DNA of 64,000 nt from Lepus europaeus (GCF_033115175.1 NC_084830.1:117268709-117332708); one strand, 5' to 3'; positions 14,001-23,908 are shown, counted from the first letter of the stretch. Numbers and translations: made by a program. The notes: generated by a model not told the origin, from the sequence alone.

Positions 14001-16433
14001 CGGCCGGGGCTCTGATCCCGGTGCGGTGCGGCGGGAAAACCGCCCCGAACCTCCCGGACCTGTTTCGTCTCCTCTGGGCCCCCAACCCCTACCCCGGTTC
14101 CCATGGGAGACCACCAAGGCAAACCCTCACCTCCACCAGCCGGCAGCTCCCGGGAACAAAGTGAATGGAAAGTTCTTTCTCCCGCCCCACCATACCCGCC
14201 GTCTTCACAACGCCGCCCGAGCGGCTACCACCTCCTACAGCCCAGGACTGCCGCGGGCCTCAACTAGAGGCCCTCGGCCCGCCTCTTCTAGGCCGTAGCC
14301 GACCCCCGCTCGCCACTTCCGGCTTCCGCTGCCTTGGCTGCACCCTTTGATTGGCCACGCTCTGAAGACGTCACAGAAAGCGGGCGGGCGCTCAGGGGAC
14401 GCTCCCCCAGCCCACGCGCCAAGTCTTAAAGTGATACACAAAACAAAGACGCTGACGTTGAGCAAAGAAAGCAAATCTTGTTTGTATACGTGCCTTTTCT
14501 TCTGTTTCTTTTTTTCTTCTTAATTGGGGAAACATTGAATGGGATAACCTAGAGTTTTAACTTTTCAGACTCATACGCAGTGCATAAAAATCAACTACGT
14601 GTACTATATAAAGTAGAATAAAGCATTTTTAAAGTCACGGGAGGTGAGGGGGCAGGGAGGCAGCACGATAAAAATGGATCGTTAGACCCGTAGGCTGTTG
14701 AAAGCTTTAGAAAGAGGTAAAAATAAAATAAAAATAAAAGTGTTATCTGAGTCACTCACACCTCAGCTGAGATGCTTCAAAAAAAAGTACGTGTGAAATT
14801 TCAAAAACATGGCACCATATTGAACTAATTAAAAATAAAAAGGTGTAGGGGGAGAGAAATATGAAATCTCTGGGCACCTCTTCAAAGCAAACATTCTTGG
14901 ACTTTGCCCATAATTAGAATGAGAAACTGTGGTGGCAGAACCAGGGACCTCCTTTTCGGTGGATTGAGCAGGTCCAGAGCTCCCCACGGGAAGCACCGAC
15001 TTCCAGCCGCACCTGGGGCTACGCGAGCCCAGCCTGGGCGAGCGCCCACGGTTAAAGGAAAAACCAAGGGTAGGATGAAAGGCCGGGCGTTCTGCCGCCT
15101 GTATCGCCTTCTAGAAGTAAGGAGCGATAGCCCTGTGTGCTGTGACCAGCCTGGTACCCAACTGACCTCTCTTACAGTCATTTTAAAATAGCAAGATGTC
15201 CCGCGCCCGCCGGGATGCCTGTGAAATTTACCCAGAAAAAAGTCCTCAGCTCATTGGGCTTAGAATTGGCCGAGGTTCCACGGAAGGGCTGCGTTGTTCT
15301 TATTTAGGGCCCAGGGATAATGAGATCTGTAAGTCGCCCCACAAACGTGATAGCCGCTAGGATTTTCCTAAGAAGGCCTTATTTTCATAACCACCGACTA
15401 ATAAAGCAAAAATGGTAGAGACTTTGGAAAAATTTTACTACGCCAGAGCCCGTGACTTTTCCTTCCTACCCAACCCCCAACTAAGAATTCCTTATTCACA
15501 TCAACAAAAAAGTTTTCTTTGAAACAGTACAGGAGTGTCCTTTTCTTTTCTTTTCTTTTTAAGCTGGGTCTTTGATGATCAAAGATTTAGCATTATTTAT
15601 TTAGGGAATCCTTTAGAGAGCCCAGGGCACTAAAGTAGCATAATCAACAGACAACAAAGAGAAGGGCAGGATAAAGGAGGAAGGGGAACCGGACCCAAGG
15701 TCTTCTTAATCCTTCTTGTTTAAAAACCGGGAATTCTGTTTTCAGTTTCTATTTGCTAGGTATAATGGAACGAGTCTTTCTAGACAAATAAAAAGTGCTC
15801 AACGTGAAGAGAATTTATGAACAAGCACATACAATTATCACTTTGATTCTCAGAGCAGCCTTATCTTGTGTGAGGTGCAAAAACACCTGGCACTTGAGAG
15901 AGACTTGCCACGTAAGTTAGGTATAGTTCTAGGGGCATACGTTTCCATATGGTTTTTAATTATTTTCTTTAATAATGGCAGGGTTCATGTGAGTCAAACG
16001 TCATCCTTACACAGACAGTATCCAACTTAGTGTGGTGGCTAAATCTAAATACACAACAGCCAGGAACTGAAAGTTATGTGAGCAGATTCAATTCAAACAA
16101 AGACTGGAGCCCCCAACTGTAGCTATGTATTTATATAGACCCTCCACAGACATTACTGAATTTAATCTGGTAAATGAAGCCGCTGTGCTGTTCTGCATTT
16201 TATCTTGTCGATTAACGCGGCTTAGCTGCTGCCCTGGGTCAATAACTAAAGTTGGCTTCTTGTTCTGTGTCCCAAGGTTATGTTTTTAGGTAATGACTGT
16301 ACTCCTTTTTCTTCACACACCCATTCTGCTTTTACCAGGCATTCACTGGAATGCTTTTAAAGTAACTCTAACTCGCTTCATTTCGTGAATTGCTCGCTCT
16401 TACCTGTTCCATGTCCTCCGGCATTTCAGGCAT
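1887..16433 (-). CDS. MAT2B: MAT2B, methionine adenosyltransferase 2 regulatory (beta) subunit; 5' half, exons 1a/1b to 4
   Basis: Non-catalytic subunit that binds the MAT2A catalytic subunit and tunes S-adenosylmethionine synthesis. Five minus-strand exons can be joined in frame: 14131-14193 or 16404-16433 as alternative first exon, then 4620-4814, 2224-2338, 1887-2039. The product is an extended short-chain dehydrogenase/reductase relative: a Rossmann dinucleotide motif ([12 protein letters not shown]) opens exon 2, SSDYVFDG and the YxxxK-type YGKTK lie in exon 4, and it resembles bacterial dTDP-4-dehydrorhamnose reductases. About 175 of the roughly 334 residues known for the human protein are encoded here; the remaining exons lie beyond the left edge. 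All splice sites seen are GT/AG and phases agree. Identity is from recognised protein sequence; exon limits are read directly. Confidence 0.96.
2224..2338 (-). CDS. MAT2B: MAT2B exon 3
   Basis: 115 nt (38 codons plus 1 nt), acceptor ttctag, donor gtaaag. It encodes [19 protein letters not shown] through GNLAKEA. The [11 protein letters not shown] segment is characteristic of the family. Confidence 0.96.
2339..3132. other. MAT2B intron 2, left part
   Basis: Unique-looking AT-rich intron sequence; nothing recognised. Confidence 0.5.
3133..3420 (+). mobile_element. Old SINE C variant
   Basis: Diverged tRNA-like head (GTGGTTAAGCCACTAGTTGGGATGCC) and B-box region GGGTTCAAGCC; ends near an A-rich tail. 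Confidence 0.75.
3555..3624 (-). repeat. MIR fragment
   Basis: Reads like a reverse MIR 3' half (AAGTCATTTAACC..CCTAAGCCT..CCTCAG) and is cut by two SINE C insertions; the locus resumes at about 4310. Confidence 0.6.
3625..3956 (+). mobile_element. SINE C
   Basis: Starts GGGGCCGGCGCTGTGG. Imperfect target duplication GAAATGATACTATC (3611-3624) with AAATGATAGCATC-like sequence now to the right of the next SINE. Confidence 0.93.
3969..4302 (+). mobile_element. Young SINE C, second insertion at the same site
   Basis: GGCTGGCGCCGTGG head. ATGATAG repeats on both sides (about 3960 and 4309), i.e. inserted into the target copy left by the preceding SINE. Confidence 0.93.
4311..4619. other. MAT2B intron 2, right part
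   Basis: Unique AT-rich intron up to exon 2; nothing else recognised. Confidence 0.5.
4620..4814 (-). CDS. MAT2B: MAT2B exon 2
   Basis: 195 nt, 65 codons, acceptor tttag and donor gtgtgg. It encodes [10 protein letters not shown] through HHIIHEFQ, including the NAD(P)-binding glycine motif TGATGLLG. It is used by both first exons. Confidence 0.96.
5076..5414 (-). mobile_element. SINE C
   Basis: Reverse copy beginning with a T-run and ending CCATGGCACCGGCCCC. Confidence 0.92.
5415..6204. other. MAT2B intron 1 unique segment
   Basis: AT-rich intron; no gene or clear repeat seen. Confidence 0.5.
6205..6456 (+). mobile_element. Old, degenerate SINE C
   Basis: Diverged GGGGTAGGTCTAGCAGTG head; the body CTCCTGGCTTTGGCCTGATCC is recognisable. 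Confidence 0.7.
6519..6843 (+). mobile_element. Young SINE C with 13-bp target duplication
   Basis: GGCCGGCGCCGTGG head to A-tail; perfect AAGAAAAAACCCA at 6506-6518 and 6844-6856. Confidence 0.96.
6951..7276 (+). mobile_element. Young SINE C
   Basis: Full-length, with the extra AAT in GGCTAATAATCC shared with the copy at 17685. Confidence 0.95.
7648..7800 (-). mobile_element. MER5-type hAT DNA transposon fossil
   Basis: Begins AGTGGTTTTCAAG and ends GGGAACCAC, the inverted ends typical of MER5A, with the ATTGGGAACTT-like core on the minus strand. Confidence 0.6.
7932..8271 (+). mobile_element. SINE C
   Basis: GGCCAGCGCTTTGACATAGC head to AATAAATAAATC tail. Confidence 0.93.
8497..8811 (+). 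mobile_element. SINE C
   Basis: GGGCCCAGCATTGTGGCACAG head, full body, A-rich end. Confidence 0.92.
8931..9236 (-). mobile_element. Old SINE C
   Basis: Reverse copy: TTTGAAAGGCAGAATTACAGAG to TGTACCACAGAGGCCACC. Confidence 0.85.
9718..10061 (-). mobile_element. Young SINE C inside the L1
   Basis: Reverse, full length; target duplication GTTCTCAGG at 9709-9717 and 10062-10070. Confidence 0.95.
10165..10485 (+). mobile_element. SINE C inside the L1
   Basis: Perfect 13-bp duplication GAAAATGAATCTT at 10152-10164 and 10486-10498. Confidence 0.95.
10818..11150 (+). mobile_element. Old SINE C with intact 14-bp target duplication
   Basis: AAGTGCAAGCATTT at 10804-10817 and 11151-11164 although the element body is well diverged. 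Confidence 0.93.
11225..11400 (+). repeat. MIR fragment
   Basis: TCCATTTTGTTA..GAAGCCTAAAGAGGTTAAAG and GACCAGAATTCAG fit the MIR core and 3' part. Confidence 0.6.
11401..12387. other. MAT2B intron 1 unique segment
   Basis: AT-rich; no gene or clear repeat seen. Confidence 0.45.
12388..12715 (+). mobile_element. Old SINE C
   Basis: GGCCAGTGCTGTGGCATGAC head; body and tail recognisable. Confidence 0.87.
12716..13900. other. MAT2B intron 1, promoter-proximal unique segment
   Basis: No gene seen. A reverse MIR remnant (GGGCAATTGTCTTATTCTGA, then ..TATAAAACGGA) lies at about 13605-13680. A 15-G run sits at 13968-13982, just past this segment. Confidence 0.45.
14131..14193 (-). CDS. MAT2B: MAT2B first coding exon 1a (isoform 1 start)
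   Basis: Twenty-one codons from MVGREKEL to SCRLVE, then donor gtgagg, phase 0 into exon 2. It matches the start of the long human isoform and lies in a CpG-rich block. The ATG has G at -3 and +4. Confidence 0.95.
14194..14420 (-). promoter_or_regulatory. MAT2B: MAT2B exon 1a promoter and CpG island
   Basis: CpG-dense sequence (the rich block runs about 13.9-14.42 kb) upstream of exon 1a. On the minus strand there is a CCAAT box at 14350-14354 and a CRE-like TGACGTCT at 14366-14373, about 155-180 bp upstream of the ATG. No TATA box was seen. Motif function is inferred. Confidence 0.6.
14421..16403. other. Spacer between MAT2B first exons 1a and 1b
   Basis: Largely unique, repeat-poor sequence with a GC-richer patch at about 14.93-15.3 kb. 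No exon supported. This is intron for transcripts from exon 1b. Confidence 0.5.
16404..16433 (-). CDS. MAT2B: MAT2B alternative first coding exon 1b (isoform 2 start)
   Basis: Ten codons, [10 protein letters not shown], followed at once by a strong donor (gtaag). This is the N-terminus of the shorter human isoform and splices in phase 0 to exon 2 (EEVNIP). It is the more distal of the two first exons, 2.2 kb upstream of exon 1a, so it needs its own promoter. The ATG has A at -3. The 5'UTR probably runs rightward to about 16.5 kb. Confidence 0.93.
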
Positions 16434-16560
16434 GATTCCAAAATTATTTCGGGAAAACAGATCCGGGATGGGTGTCAGCCTCTGCGGGCTCCGCGTGCTC
16501 TTTGTCTGCTCAGCCTGCAGAGAGCGCAGGCACGCCGAAACGTGAGGTGCAGCTTCACTT
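16434..16560 (-). promoter_or_regulatory. MAT2B: 5'UTR/promoter region of MAT2B exon 1b
   Basis: Sequence just upstream of the isoform-2 start is moderately GC-rich with scattered CpGs (16480-16545). It must contain the 5'UTR and perhaps the start site. No TATA box is evident and the exact start cannot be placed. Confidence 0.4.
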
Positions 16561-17409
16561 GACCTTTTAAATTAGCATTTTGATTCCAATTCCGGAATCT
16601 CACGGAGTTTTCCACAGTGCAGTAAACTGGCAGCTGATTCCCCCGCGGTAGTCTCGAAAACGCCCAATGAGAAGTTCCCTGTTTAATTGCCAGCCAAGCC
16701 AGGTTCCATTAGCAAAACCATACGGTAGAACCAACTATTTAAAATTAAAAAGAAAAGAAATCCCATCAACTTCCTGCCAAGACTTGTTGCAATTTTCTCT
16801 TGCAGAAGAAAAGCAAAAGCCAGCAATTGATTCTTGTTCCAAAATGCTCTCATTTTATTCAGTTATACCTTGTTGTGACAGAATATGTACAGTAAAATTC
16901 TCCTGTACCACTTCCTCCCACCCCCCCCCCGAATTTTTAAATTAACTATGTCAAAGAACAGTAAAAGGCAACAGCACATGGAAATTAAAATACAGCAAGT
17001 TATTTCCATTAACATTGGGCTGGTTTATGATTGAGAATATAGTAGATGTATAGCTTTAAGTTTGGTCAAACATTAAGAACTTCCAGATCAGTAATTCCCA
17101 AACCTACCTGCACCACAGAACTTCTGGAACAAAATCATTCTCTAGCAATTAAACCCAATAGTATTATTTTTAATAGTTTTGAGAGTGATGAAGATTTAAG
17201 CTTTGAACCACTGTTCTAGACTATGGCTTTCTACCAGTTTAAGAACAACAAAAATTGCCTTTGTAAATTAAAAGTACGTTATCTTTGGGGCTGGCGTAGT
17301 TGTATGTATTCCTATATTTCTTATACATACATTTAGGAGCATAGTGATATTTCCCACCCCACCCTCCCTCCCGCCCCATGCTCCCAACCCTAAGATAACA
17401 TTTTTTTTT
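16561..17409. other. Upstream flank of MAT2B
   Basis: Unique sequence with a MER5-like hAT fossil at about 17088-17218 (CAGTAATTCCCAAACC to TTTGAACCACTG). Confidence 0.5.
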
Positions 17410-17583
17410 AAAAAGGTTTATTTACTTAATTATTTACTTGAAAGAATTACAGACAGAGGGAGAGAGAGATTCCATCAACTGGTTCATTCCCCAAATGGCA
17501 GCAACTGCCAGGGCTGGGCCTGGCAGAAGCCAGGAGCCTGGAACTCATGGGTGGCAGGGGCCTAAACATTTGGTCATTCACAG
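17410..17583 (-). mobile_element. SINE C, 5'-truncated
   Basis: Reverse tail plus about half the body, ending TTTGGTCATTCAC; the tRNA-like head is missing. Confidence 0.82.
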
Positions 17584-17684
17584 AGCCTATAAAATATGAA
17601 GAACATTTTTGTTTCTTTTTCTTTTTTTGTTTTTTGGGGTGTTTACATTTAAATATATATATATTTTAAAAAATAATTTATTTA

Positions 17685-18026
17685 GGCCGGCACCATGGCT
17701 CAACAGGCTAATAATCCTCCACCTTGCGGCGCCGGCACACGGGGTGCTAGTCCCTGTTGGGGCGCCAGATTCTATCCCGGTTGCCCCTCTTCCAGGCCAG
17801 CTCTCTGCTATGGCCCGGGAAGGCAGTGGAGGATGGCCCAAGTGCTTGGGCCCTACACCCGCATGGGAGACCAGGAGAAGCACCTGGCTCCTGGCTTCGG
17901 ATCAGCGAGATGTGCCGGCCGCAGCGGCCATTGGAGGGTGAACCAACGGCAAAAAGGAAGACCTTTCTCTCTGTCTCTCTCTCTCACTATCCACTCTGCC
18001 TGTCAAAAAAAAAAAAAAAAAAAAAA
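17685..18026 (+). mobile_element. Young SINE C
   Basis: GGCCGGCACCATGGCTCAAC head, A-tail of about 21. Confidence 0.95.
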
Positions 18027-18065
18027 AGAATTATATACTGAATGAGATCAAGATTAACAATAACT

Positions 18066-18556
18066 TTTTGGGGACTGGCTAATTTCACTACCTATAGTGG
18101 TTTCTAGTTTCATCCATTTTGTTACAAAAGTCAGGATTTCTTTTTTTTTTTTTCCTTTTTACTGTTGAGTAGTGTTCCATACTGTATATATGCCATAAAG
18201 ATAAATACCATGTTTCCCTCATCTGCAGTAATTAATAGAGTATCTAAAAATGTAATGTACAGGAGTGAAATTGACATTTTGAGATTCTATGATTGTTTAC
18301 AGCCTTTGTCTCTGCTGTTGAGGAACATTGGTTTTTTTCTCATACTATTTGTTGAACTTACTTACTATCAGGTTAATATTATGAGTATAAAAAAAACTGA
18401 AAATAGATCTTTGTAAAAATTAAGAGTGGGAATAGGAGAGAGAGGACGAAGAAGGGTGGGAGTATAAGTGGGAGAGAGCGTATGGTGGGAAGAATCATTG
18501 TGTTCCTAAATTTGCATATATGAAAGGCATGAAGTTTGTATACCTTAAATCAAAAA
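18066..18556 (+). mobile_element. L1 3' end with 5' inversion (twin priming)
   Basis: 18194-18556 is a plus-strand L1 3' end matching 38680-39030. 18066-18193 is the preceding L1 segment in reverse (complement of GCAACAAAATGGATGCAATT-like sequence at 38620). Confidence 0.75.
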
Positions 18557-19392
18557 TTTTTTAACTTTTATTTAATGAATATAAATTTCCAGTGTACAGC
18601 TTATGGATTATAATGGCTTCTCCCTCCCATAACTTCCCTACCACCCGCAACCCTCCCCTCTCCCGCTCCGTCTCCCCTTCCATTTGCATCAAGATTCATT
18701 TTCAATTCTCTTTATATACAGAAGATCAATTTAGTATAAAGATTTCAACAGTTTGCACCCACATAGAAACACAAAGTGAAACATACTGTTTGAGTACTAG
18801 TTATAGCATTAAATCACAATGTACAGCACATTAAGGACAGAGATCCCACATGAGGAGCAAGTGCACAGTGGCTCCTGTTGTTGACCCAACAAATTGACAC
18901 TCTAGTTTATGGCGCCAGTAACCACCCTAGGCTGTCGTCATGAGTTGCCAAGGCTATGGAAGCCTTCCAAGTTTGCCGACTCTGATCATATTTAGACAAG
19001 GTCATAAAAGACAGAGTGAGGATAGTAACCAATGATCCTAAGAGTGGCATTTACCAGGTTTGAACAATTATACCGCATTAAGTGGGGAAGAGGACTATCA
19101 GTACACACAGGTTGGGAGTAGAGCCATTGGTGGTAGAGTAGAGGTTATGATTACAAAGGAATGAGGCCCAGGTGTGCTAGACAGGGTCTAGAACAAAGGA
19201 CAGAGTCATTAGAGGAGCTAAGAAAGGTGCTAAGCTACAATTAAGTTTTCTGATTGAGAGGCAAATAGAACCTGATAGAAGGGGCTTGATAATAATCTGG
19301 TGGGCTTTAGGCCTTGTAAATTCAGAGACCCAGACCTATCTATCTCTTCACCTGGGGTATATCCTAAGGTAGGTGTGAACGTCCTATTTCCT
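18557..19392 (-). mobile_element. Rabbit-type L1 3'UTR, reverse
   Basis: Begins AACTTTTATTTAATGAATAT, the complement of the rabbit L1 3' terminus, and covers the 3'UTR also present at 9345-10635 (GCTTCCATAGCC.., GCAAACTGTTGAAATC). Confidence 0.82.
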
Positions 19393-19620
19393 GGAAAAGC
19401 AGCAGAAGGTAGCCTAAGTCCTTGGGCCCCTGCACCCATGTGGGAGACCTGGAAGAAGCTCCTGGCTCCTGGCTTCAAATTGAGCCCAGCCCAGCTCTGG
19501 CCATTGCAGCCATTTGGGGAATGAACCAGTAGATGTAAGATTCTCTCTCTCTTTTCTTTCTCTCTCTTTCTGCTTCTGGCTCTCTGTAACTCTGCCTTTC
19601 AAATAAATAAATATTTTATT
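19393..19620 (+). mobile_element. SINE C, 5'-truncated
   Basis: Starts mid-body at GGAAAAGCAGCAGAAGG, complete 3' part. Confidence 0.87.
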
Positions 19621-19800
19621 TTAAAGATTTTATTTATTTATTTGAGAGGTAGATTTATAGGCAGTGAGAGGGAGAGACAGAGGTAAAGGTCTTCTATCTG
19701 CTGGTTCACCTCCCAGATGGCCGCAACGGCCGGAGCTGAACCAATCCAAAGTAGGTGCTATATCACAGCACCAGCCCTAGATAAATAAATAAATCTTTTT
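19621..19800 (-). mobile_element. SINE C with internal deletion
   Basis: Tail through GGAGCTGAACCAATCC, then a jump to the head end CACAGCACCAGCCCT. Confidence 0.8.
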
Positions 19801-19954
19801 TTAAAAAAATGCTATAGTATTTTTTTAGAGAAAGAATCAATGAGAAAAAAAGTCAATAAACAAAAATTGAATATTAACATTAAAATGCAATTGAAAAGTG
19901 AAAAGATTCAAATGGCTCAAACACATATGTCAAAATATTCTAACTGAGACAGTA

Positions 19955-20240
19955 GTCAAGAAAATAATTTGAGAAACAGAAAGATGGTATATCCACTTTT
20001 TGGTTCACTTCCAAAATGCCTGCAATAGCAATGGCTGGGCCAAGGCTCGAGGCATGAACTGGGAATGCAATCCAGACCTCCCATTTTGTTGTAGGGATCC
20101 AACTTGAGACATCAGTGCAGCTTCTCAGAGTCTATTAGGAAGAAGTTTGTCAGGAGCCAAAGGTGTAGCCAGGAATTGAATCCAGGGATGACAGTAGGAT
20201 ACACAGACATCTTAACTGCTAGGCTAATCACTTGCTTCTT
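19955..20240 (-). mobile_element. Old SINE C
   Basis: Strongly diverged reverse copy (GGTTCACTTCCAAAATGCC .. TTAACTGCTAGGCTAATC). Confidence 0.65.
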
Positions 20241-21482
20241 GATAAGAATTTACTTCATTTTAATTAGTAAGCATGCTAGCCAAGTTTAATGAGAAAGAAG
20301 TCATGAAGAGAGTAAACCGGGCAGATCTGGAAGGCACCTGGGTAAAGAACTGAGAGCCCAGTCTGCATTCGGACTTGTGTTTTTATGGGTTTGGGTGTGG
20401 GTGCTCCATTTCTCCTCATTCTACACCTTTTCTGAGATATTGTTGGGTGGAGGGCAGATGAGATTCCCCTAAGCTGCCCCCAGGGAGAGGGCTGGGAACC
20501 ACCCAGCCAGATTACTGAGCAATGCAGAGACTTTTGATATGTAAAAACTGGTTTTCTTCCAAGGCTTACATCCTCATTTTATCACACAAACTTCCCATTT
20601 TCACAAAATCTCCATTTTCTTTGACCCTTGACACACACATAGGCAAATGTCTACCTAACTACATTAACATTCACCCTTCAAGGGAAGTAACCCATATGGC
20701 AGACATGGATGAGGTATACCTTCTGTGTTTTCTTCAGAGCTACATATGGGTGTAGAGCTGCTTATGGGGATTCTTCTTTTGCTGTCTGTCCTATGGTGTT
20801 CAGAAATGGCTTGGGAAGAGTGTCTTGCACAGTCCAGAGGGCTGGTCACATCCTACAACAGGACAGGCTAGAAGCCCTGCCTCATAACCATCTGGAGCTG
20901 GAAGGCTTTTATTCTGTTAGGGACAAAATGAGCAAGGTCACTAAAGGCACATAGTATAAAGAGAAGCAGAAAGAGTATAGAAGCTATAGGGCCAAGGAGA
21001 GAAAACCATTAGTGTTTACACTACTCAATGCTGGACCAGATCATGTTCATCCTGGACCTGGAGTGGTTTGACCCCATTCAAGAAAGGAAGAAATAGTTTT
21101 GTACCTGTCTAGTTAGACTGACTCAAAAACATTCTTGGAACATGGTGCAGATGATTGCTTAGGCAGCAGTTAGCATGTCTAACCGCCTGCCTGCCTTTAT
21201 TTCAAAGGACTTAGATTAGCAGCTCCATCACAGGGGCTATAGCCATGACAGCATTTAACTGGGCAAAAGCTATGTTTTATTCTTTCTCAAAGGAGGGGGC
21301 CCTGTTCTGTCTTGCTCGTAAGGGCCCGATCATGAGCTTTGCTATCCTCTGTAACTAGGGATCCATAACCTGTTATAATGAGAAATGCCAGAGTTGTCTT
21401 AGGTTGTAGGAGTAGCAATCTGCTACATGGTCTGTATCTCCTCTGGTGCCAGGCTGTGTTCCTCAGAGATAAGGATGAACTC
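20241..21482. other. Unidentified intergenic sequence
   Basis: About 1.2 kb, GC-balanced, free of SINEs. No exon structure. It may be old retroviral or L1-derived sequence but I cannot place it. Confidence 0.35.
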
Positions 21483-21495
21483 TAAATAGTTTACT

Positions 21496-21846
21496 ATCTT
21501 TCTTTCTTTCTTTCTTTTTTTTTTTTTTTTTGACAGGCAGAGTGGATAGTGAGAGAGAGACAGAGAGAAAGGTCTTCCTTTTTGCCATTGGTTCACCCTC
21601 CAATGGCCGCTGTGGCCGGCGCATCTCGCTGATCCAAAGCCAGGAGCCAGGTGCTTCTCCTGGTCTCCCTTGCGGGTGCAGGGCCCAAGCACTTGGGCCA
21701 TCCTCCACTGCCTTCCCGGGCCATAGCAGAGAGCTGGCCTGGAAGAGGGGCAACCGGGATAGAGTCCAGCGCCCCAACCGGGACTAGAACCCGGTGTGCC
21801 GGCGCCGCAAGGTGGAGGACTAGCCTGTTAAGCCACGGCGCCGGCC
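21496..21846 (-). mobile_element. Young SINE C with 13-bp target duplication
   Basis: Perfect TAAATAGTTTACT at 21483-21495 and 21847-21859. Confidence 0.96.
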
Positions 21847-22224
21847 TAAATAGTTTACTTTCTGACACACCAGTTATGCTTTTTCTTTGGACACATAGTA
21901 GTCACATTCTATTAGGAAGTTAATGCAAATGCCCAGAATTGGAGTTTCAGGTGGGGATGCAGACAAGTAAGCCATCCACATTTTAAATCATCTCTCCACC
22001 CACCTCAAGAAATCTGTCCTGTAGTTCCTCCACAAAGGGCCTGTCCAAATAGGTGGGAGCTGTTTATAAATCCTTGTGTGGCAGTACTGTCCACATAAAA
22101 CTCTTACTTTATGCCATTTGCTAACCTTCTTAAAGGCAACTAAGAACTGAGAGGAGGAGGTTTTTATGCTTAATAATAGTCAGATGGGCTTTAAGGGCCT
22201 GGCCAGGTATGTGTAAGGCCCTGA

Positions 22225-22541
22225 TTTTTTTTTTTTTTTTTTAAGATTTATTTATTTGAAAGGCAGGGAGAGAGAGCACATACATATGGGTCTTCTATAC
22301 ACTGCTTCACTCCCCCAGTGGCTGCAACAATCAGAGCTGGGCCAGGCCAAAGGCAGGAGCCAGGAGCTTCTGTTGGGTCTCCTGCATGGATGCAGGGGCC
22401 CAAGGACTTGGGTCATCCTCTGCTGCTTTCCCAGGCACATTAGCAGGGAGCTGGAACAGAAGTGGAGCAGCTGGGACATTAACTGGTACCCATATGGGAT
22501 GCTGACACTGCAGGTTGTGACTTAACCTGCTGTGTCGGTCC
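22225..22541 (-). mobile_element. SINE C
   Basis: Reverse copy from T-run to the C-rich head end. Confidence 0.9.
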
Positions 22542-22559
22542 CCCACCCCCCCATCTTTT

Positions 22560-22998
22560 CACATGGTTTCTGTGAACACCCTCTCCATCTTGAGAAAGCA
22601 CCCTCTACCATGAGACTCTGGTCTGAAACTATGATCTAAAACTCAGACAATAACAGTACTTAACAGTACATCCCACTAGGTAGAGCATATAAACTCCCTA
22701 GCATGATCACTCAAGCTTAAAACAGATATGCTGCACCTGGATGAATGTTAAGATTTTAATGTCTATTGTCAAGATTATAATTGATACCAGTTTTTCATAG
22801 GCCTTAGGTTAGCTTGACCCTAGCAACCATGTATTTCCCCTCCCTCCCTGTGGTTTTTGCCTTTATAAACCCTGTTGTTTTAAGTTTCAGGGTTGAGAGT
22901 TCTTTAGGACATGAGCCCACTCTCCACTGCCAGATATAAAGGACCACCAAATTTTATCAATGTGCGGTGCTCCTCTGTTTGTACCTGTTCAGGCACAA
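22560..22998 (+). mobile_element. Probable class I ERV LTR
   Basis: TATAAA at about 22864, then an R-like segment (GGGTTGAGAGTTC, GAGCCCACTCTCC) and a terminal ..CAGGCACAACA, a layout common in gammaretrovirus-like LTRs. The 5' end and target duplication were not found. No coding remnant is seen beside it. Confidence 0.45.
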
Positions 22999-23252
22999 CA
23001 ATATTTTGACCTAGCAAAGCCTGGCTTTCTCCATGTAACCTGATTATTCGAACACTGCGGGCCACATCTAATCAGTTAAGTAATCACTCAAACATTAAAA
23101 ATAGACAGATAATGTCAAATCTTTTCAGATTCAATTCTCTCAATCAAGGCTCAATAACAGAAAAACAGGAGAAAATTCTTGCAAAATGCATAAAAATCTT
23201 GTTACCTAGGTCAGTTACAAAAGAAGAAAAACCTTAATTTAAAAGGATTAGC

Positions 23253-23331
23253 ATGGATGGAAGACCTCTCTCTCTGCCTCTCCTTTCTCTGTGTAACTCT
23301 TTCAATAAATAAATAAATCTTTAAGAAAAAG
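23253..23331 (+). mobile_element. SINE C 3' fragment
   Basis: Only GGATGGAAGACCTC through the AATAAATAAATC tail. Confidence 0.85.
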
Positions 23332-23590
23332 AATTAGCATCTGATATCAGCATATGAACTAATCACTTACATCATTTAAATACAAGATGAAGCAAAAGAG
23401 GACGAGAATCTGGTAATCCTGCTTCTGGACTTCCAAAATAGAGGAGTAAACTTTAAGATAGCTTACTGTGTAACAGTTTTTCAATTCTGGAAACTTTAAA
23501 TAAGTTTTTGAATTAAGTAGGAAACAAGCTAAAAATGTTTACATAATTATACTTTACCAAAGTATTGTGAACCCTGGAAATTTCATGAAG

Positions 23591-23908
23591 TTTATTTTAT
23601 TTTTATCTACTTTAAAGACATAGTTAGAGAGAGAGAGGGAGAAACAGAGATCTTCCAACCATAGGTTTATTCCCCAAATGGCCACAATTGCTGGGATTGA
23701 GCCTGGCTGAAGCCACGAACCAGGAGCATCTTCTGGGTCTCTCACATGGGTATTGCGGCCCATACACTTGGGCATGCTCTGCTGCTCTCTCAAACGCATT
23801 AGTGGAGAGCTAGAATGGAAGTGGAGTAGCCAGAACATGAAATGATGCTCACGTGATGTGCTGGTGTTGCAGGTAGTGGCTTTACCCGATATGCCACAGT
23901 ACCACTCC
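23591..23908 (-). mobile_element. Old SINE C
   Basis: Reverse copy ending TATGCCACAGTACCACTCC. Confidence 0.87.

Noticed and set aside
13750-14474. Several overlapping 80-118-codon frames in both strands
   Set aside because: CpG-island sequence with few stop codons; only the 21-codon MAT2B exon 1a is supported.
14882-15191. Frames of 95-99 codons in the GC-rich patch between MAT2B first exons
   Set aside because: No codon or domain signal and no supporting splice pattern; may be regulatory, but an exon cannot be supported.
18160-18840. Open frames of 80-83 codons as possible small genes
   Set aside because: They fall in L1 3' sequence of both orientations and lack any conserved domain.
20522-20954. 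Frames of 77-81 codons as a possible exon
   Set aside because: No splice-site framing, no recognisable domain and no similarity I can recall; left as unidentified intergenic sequence.
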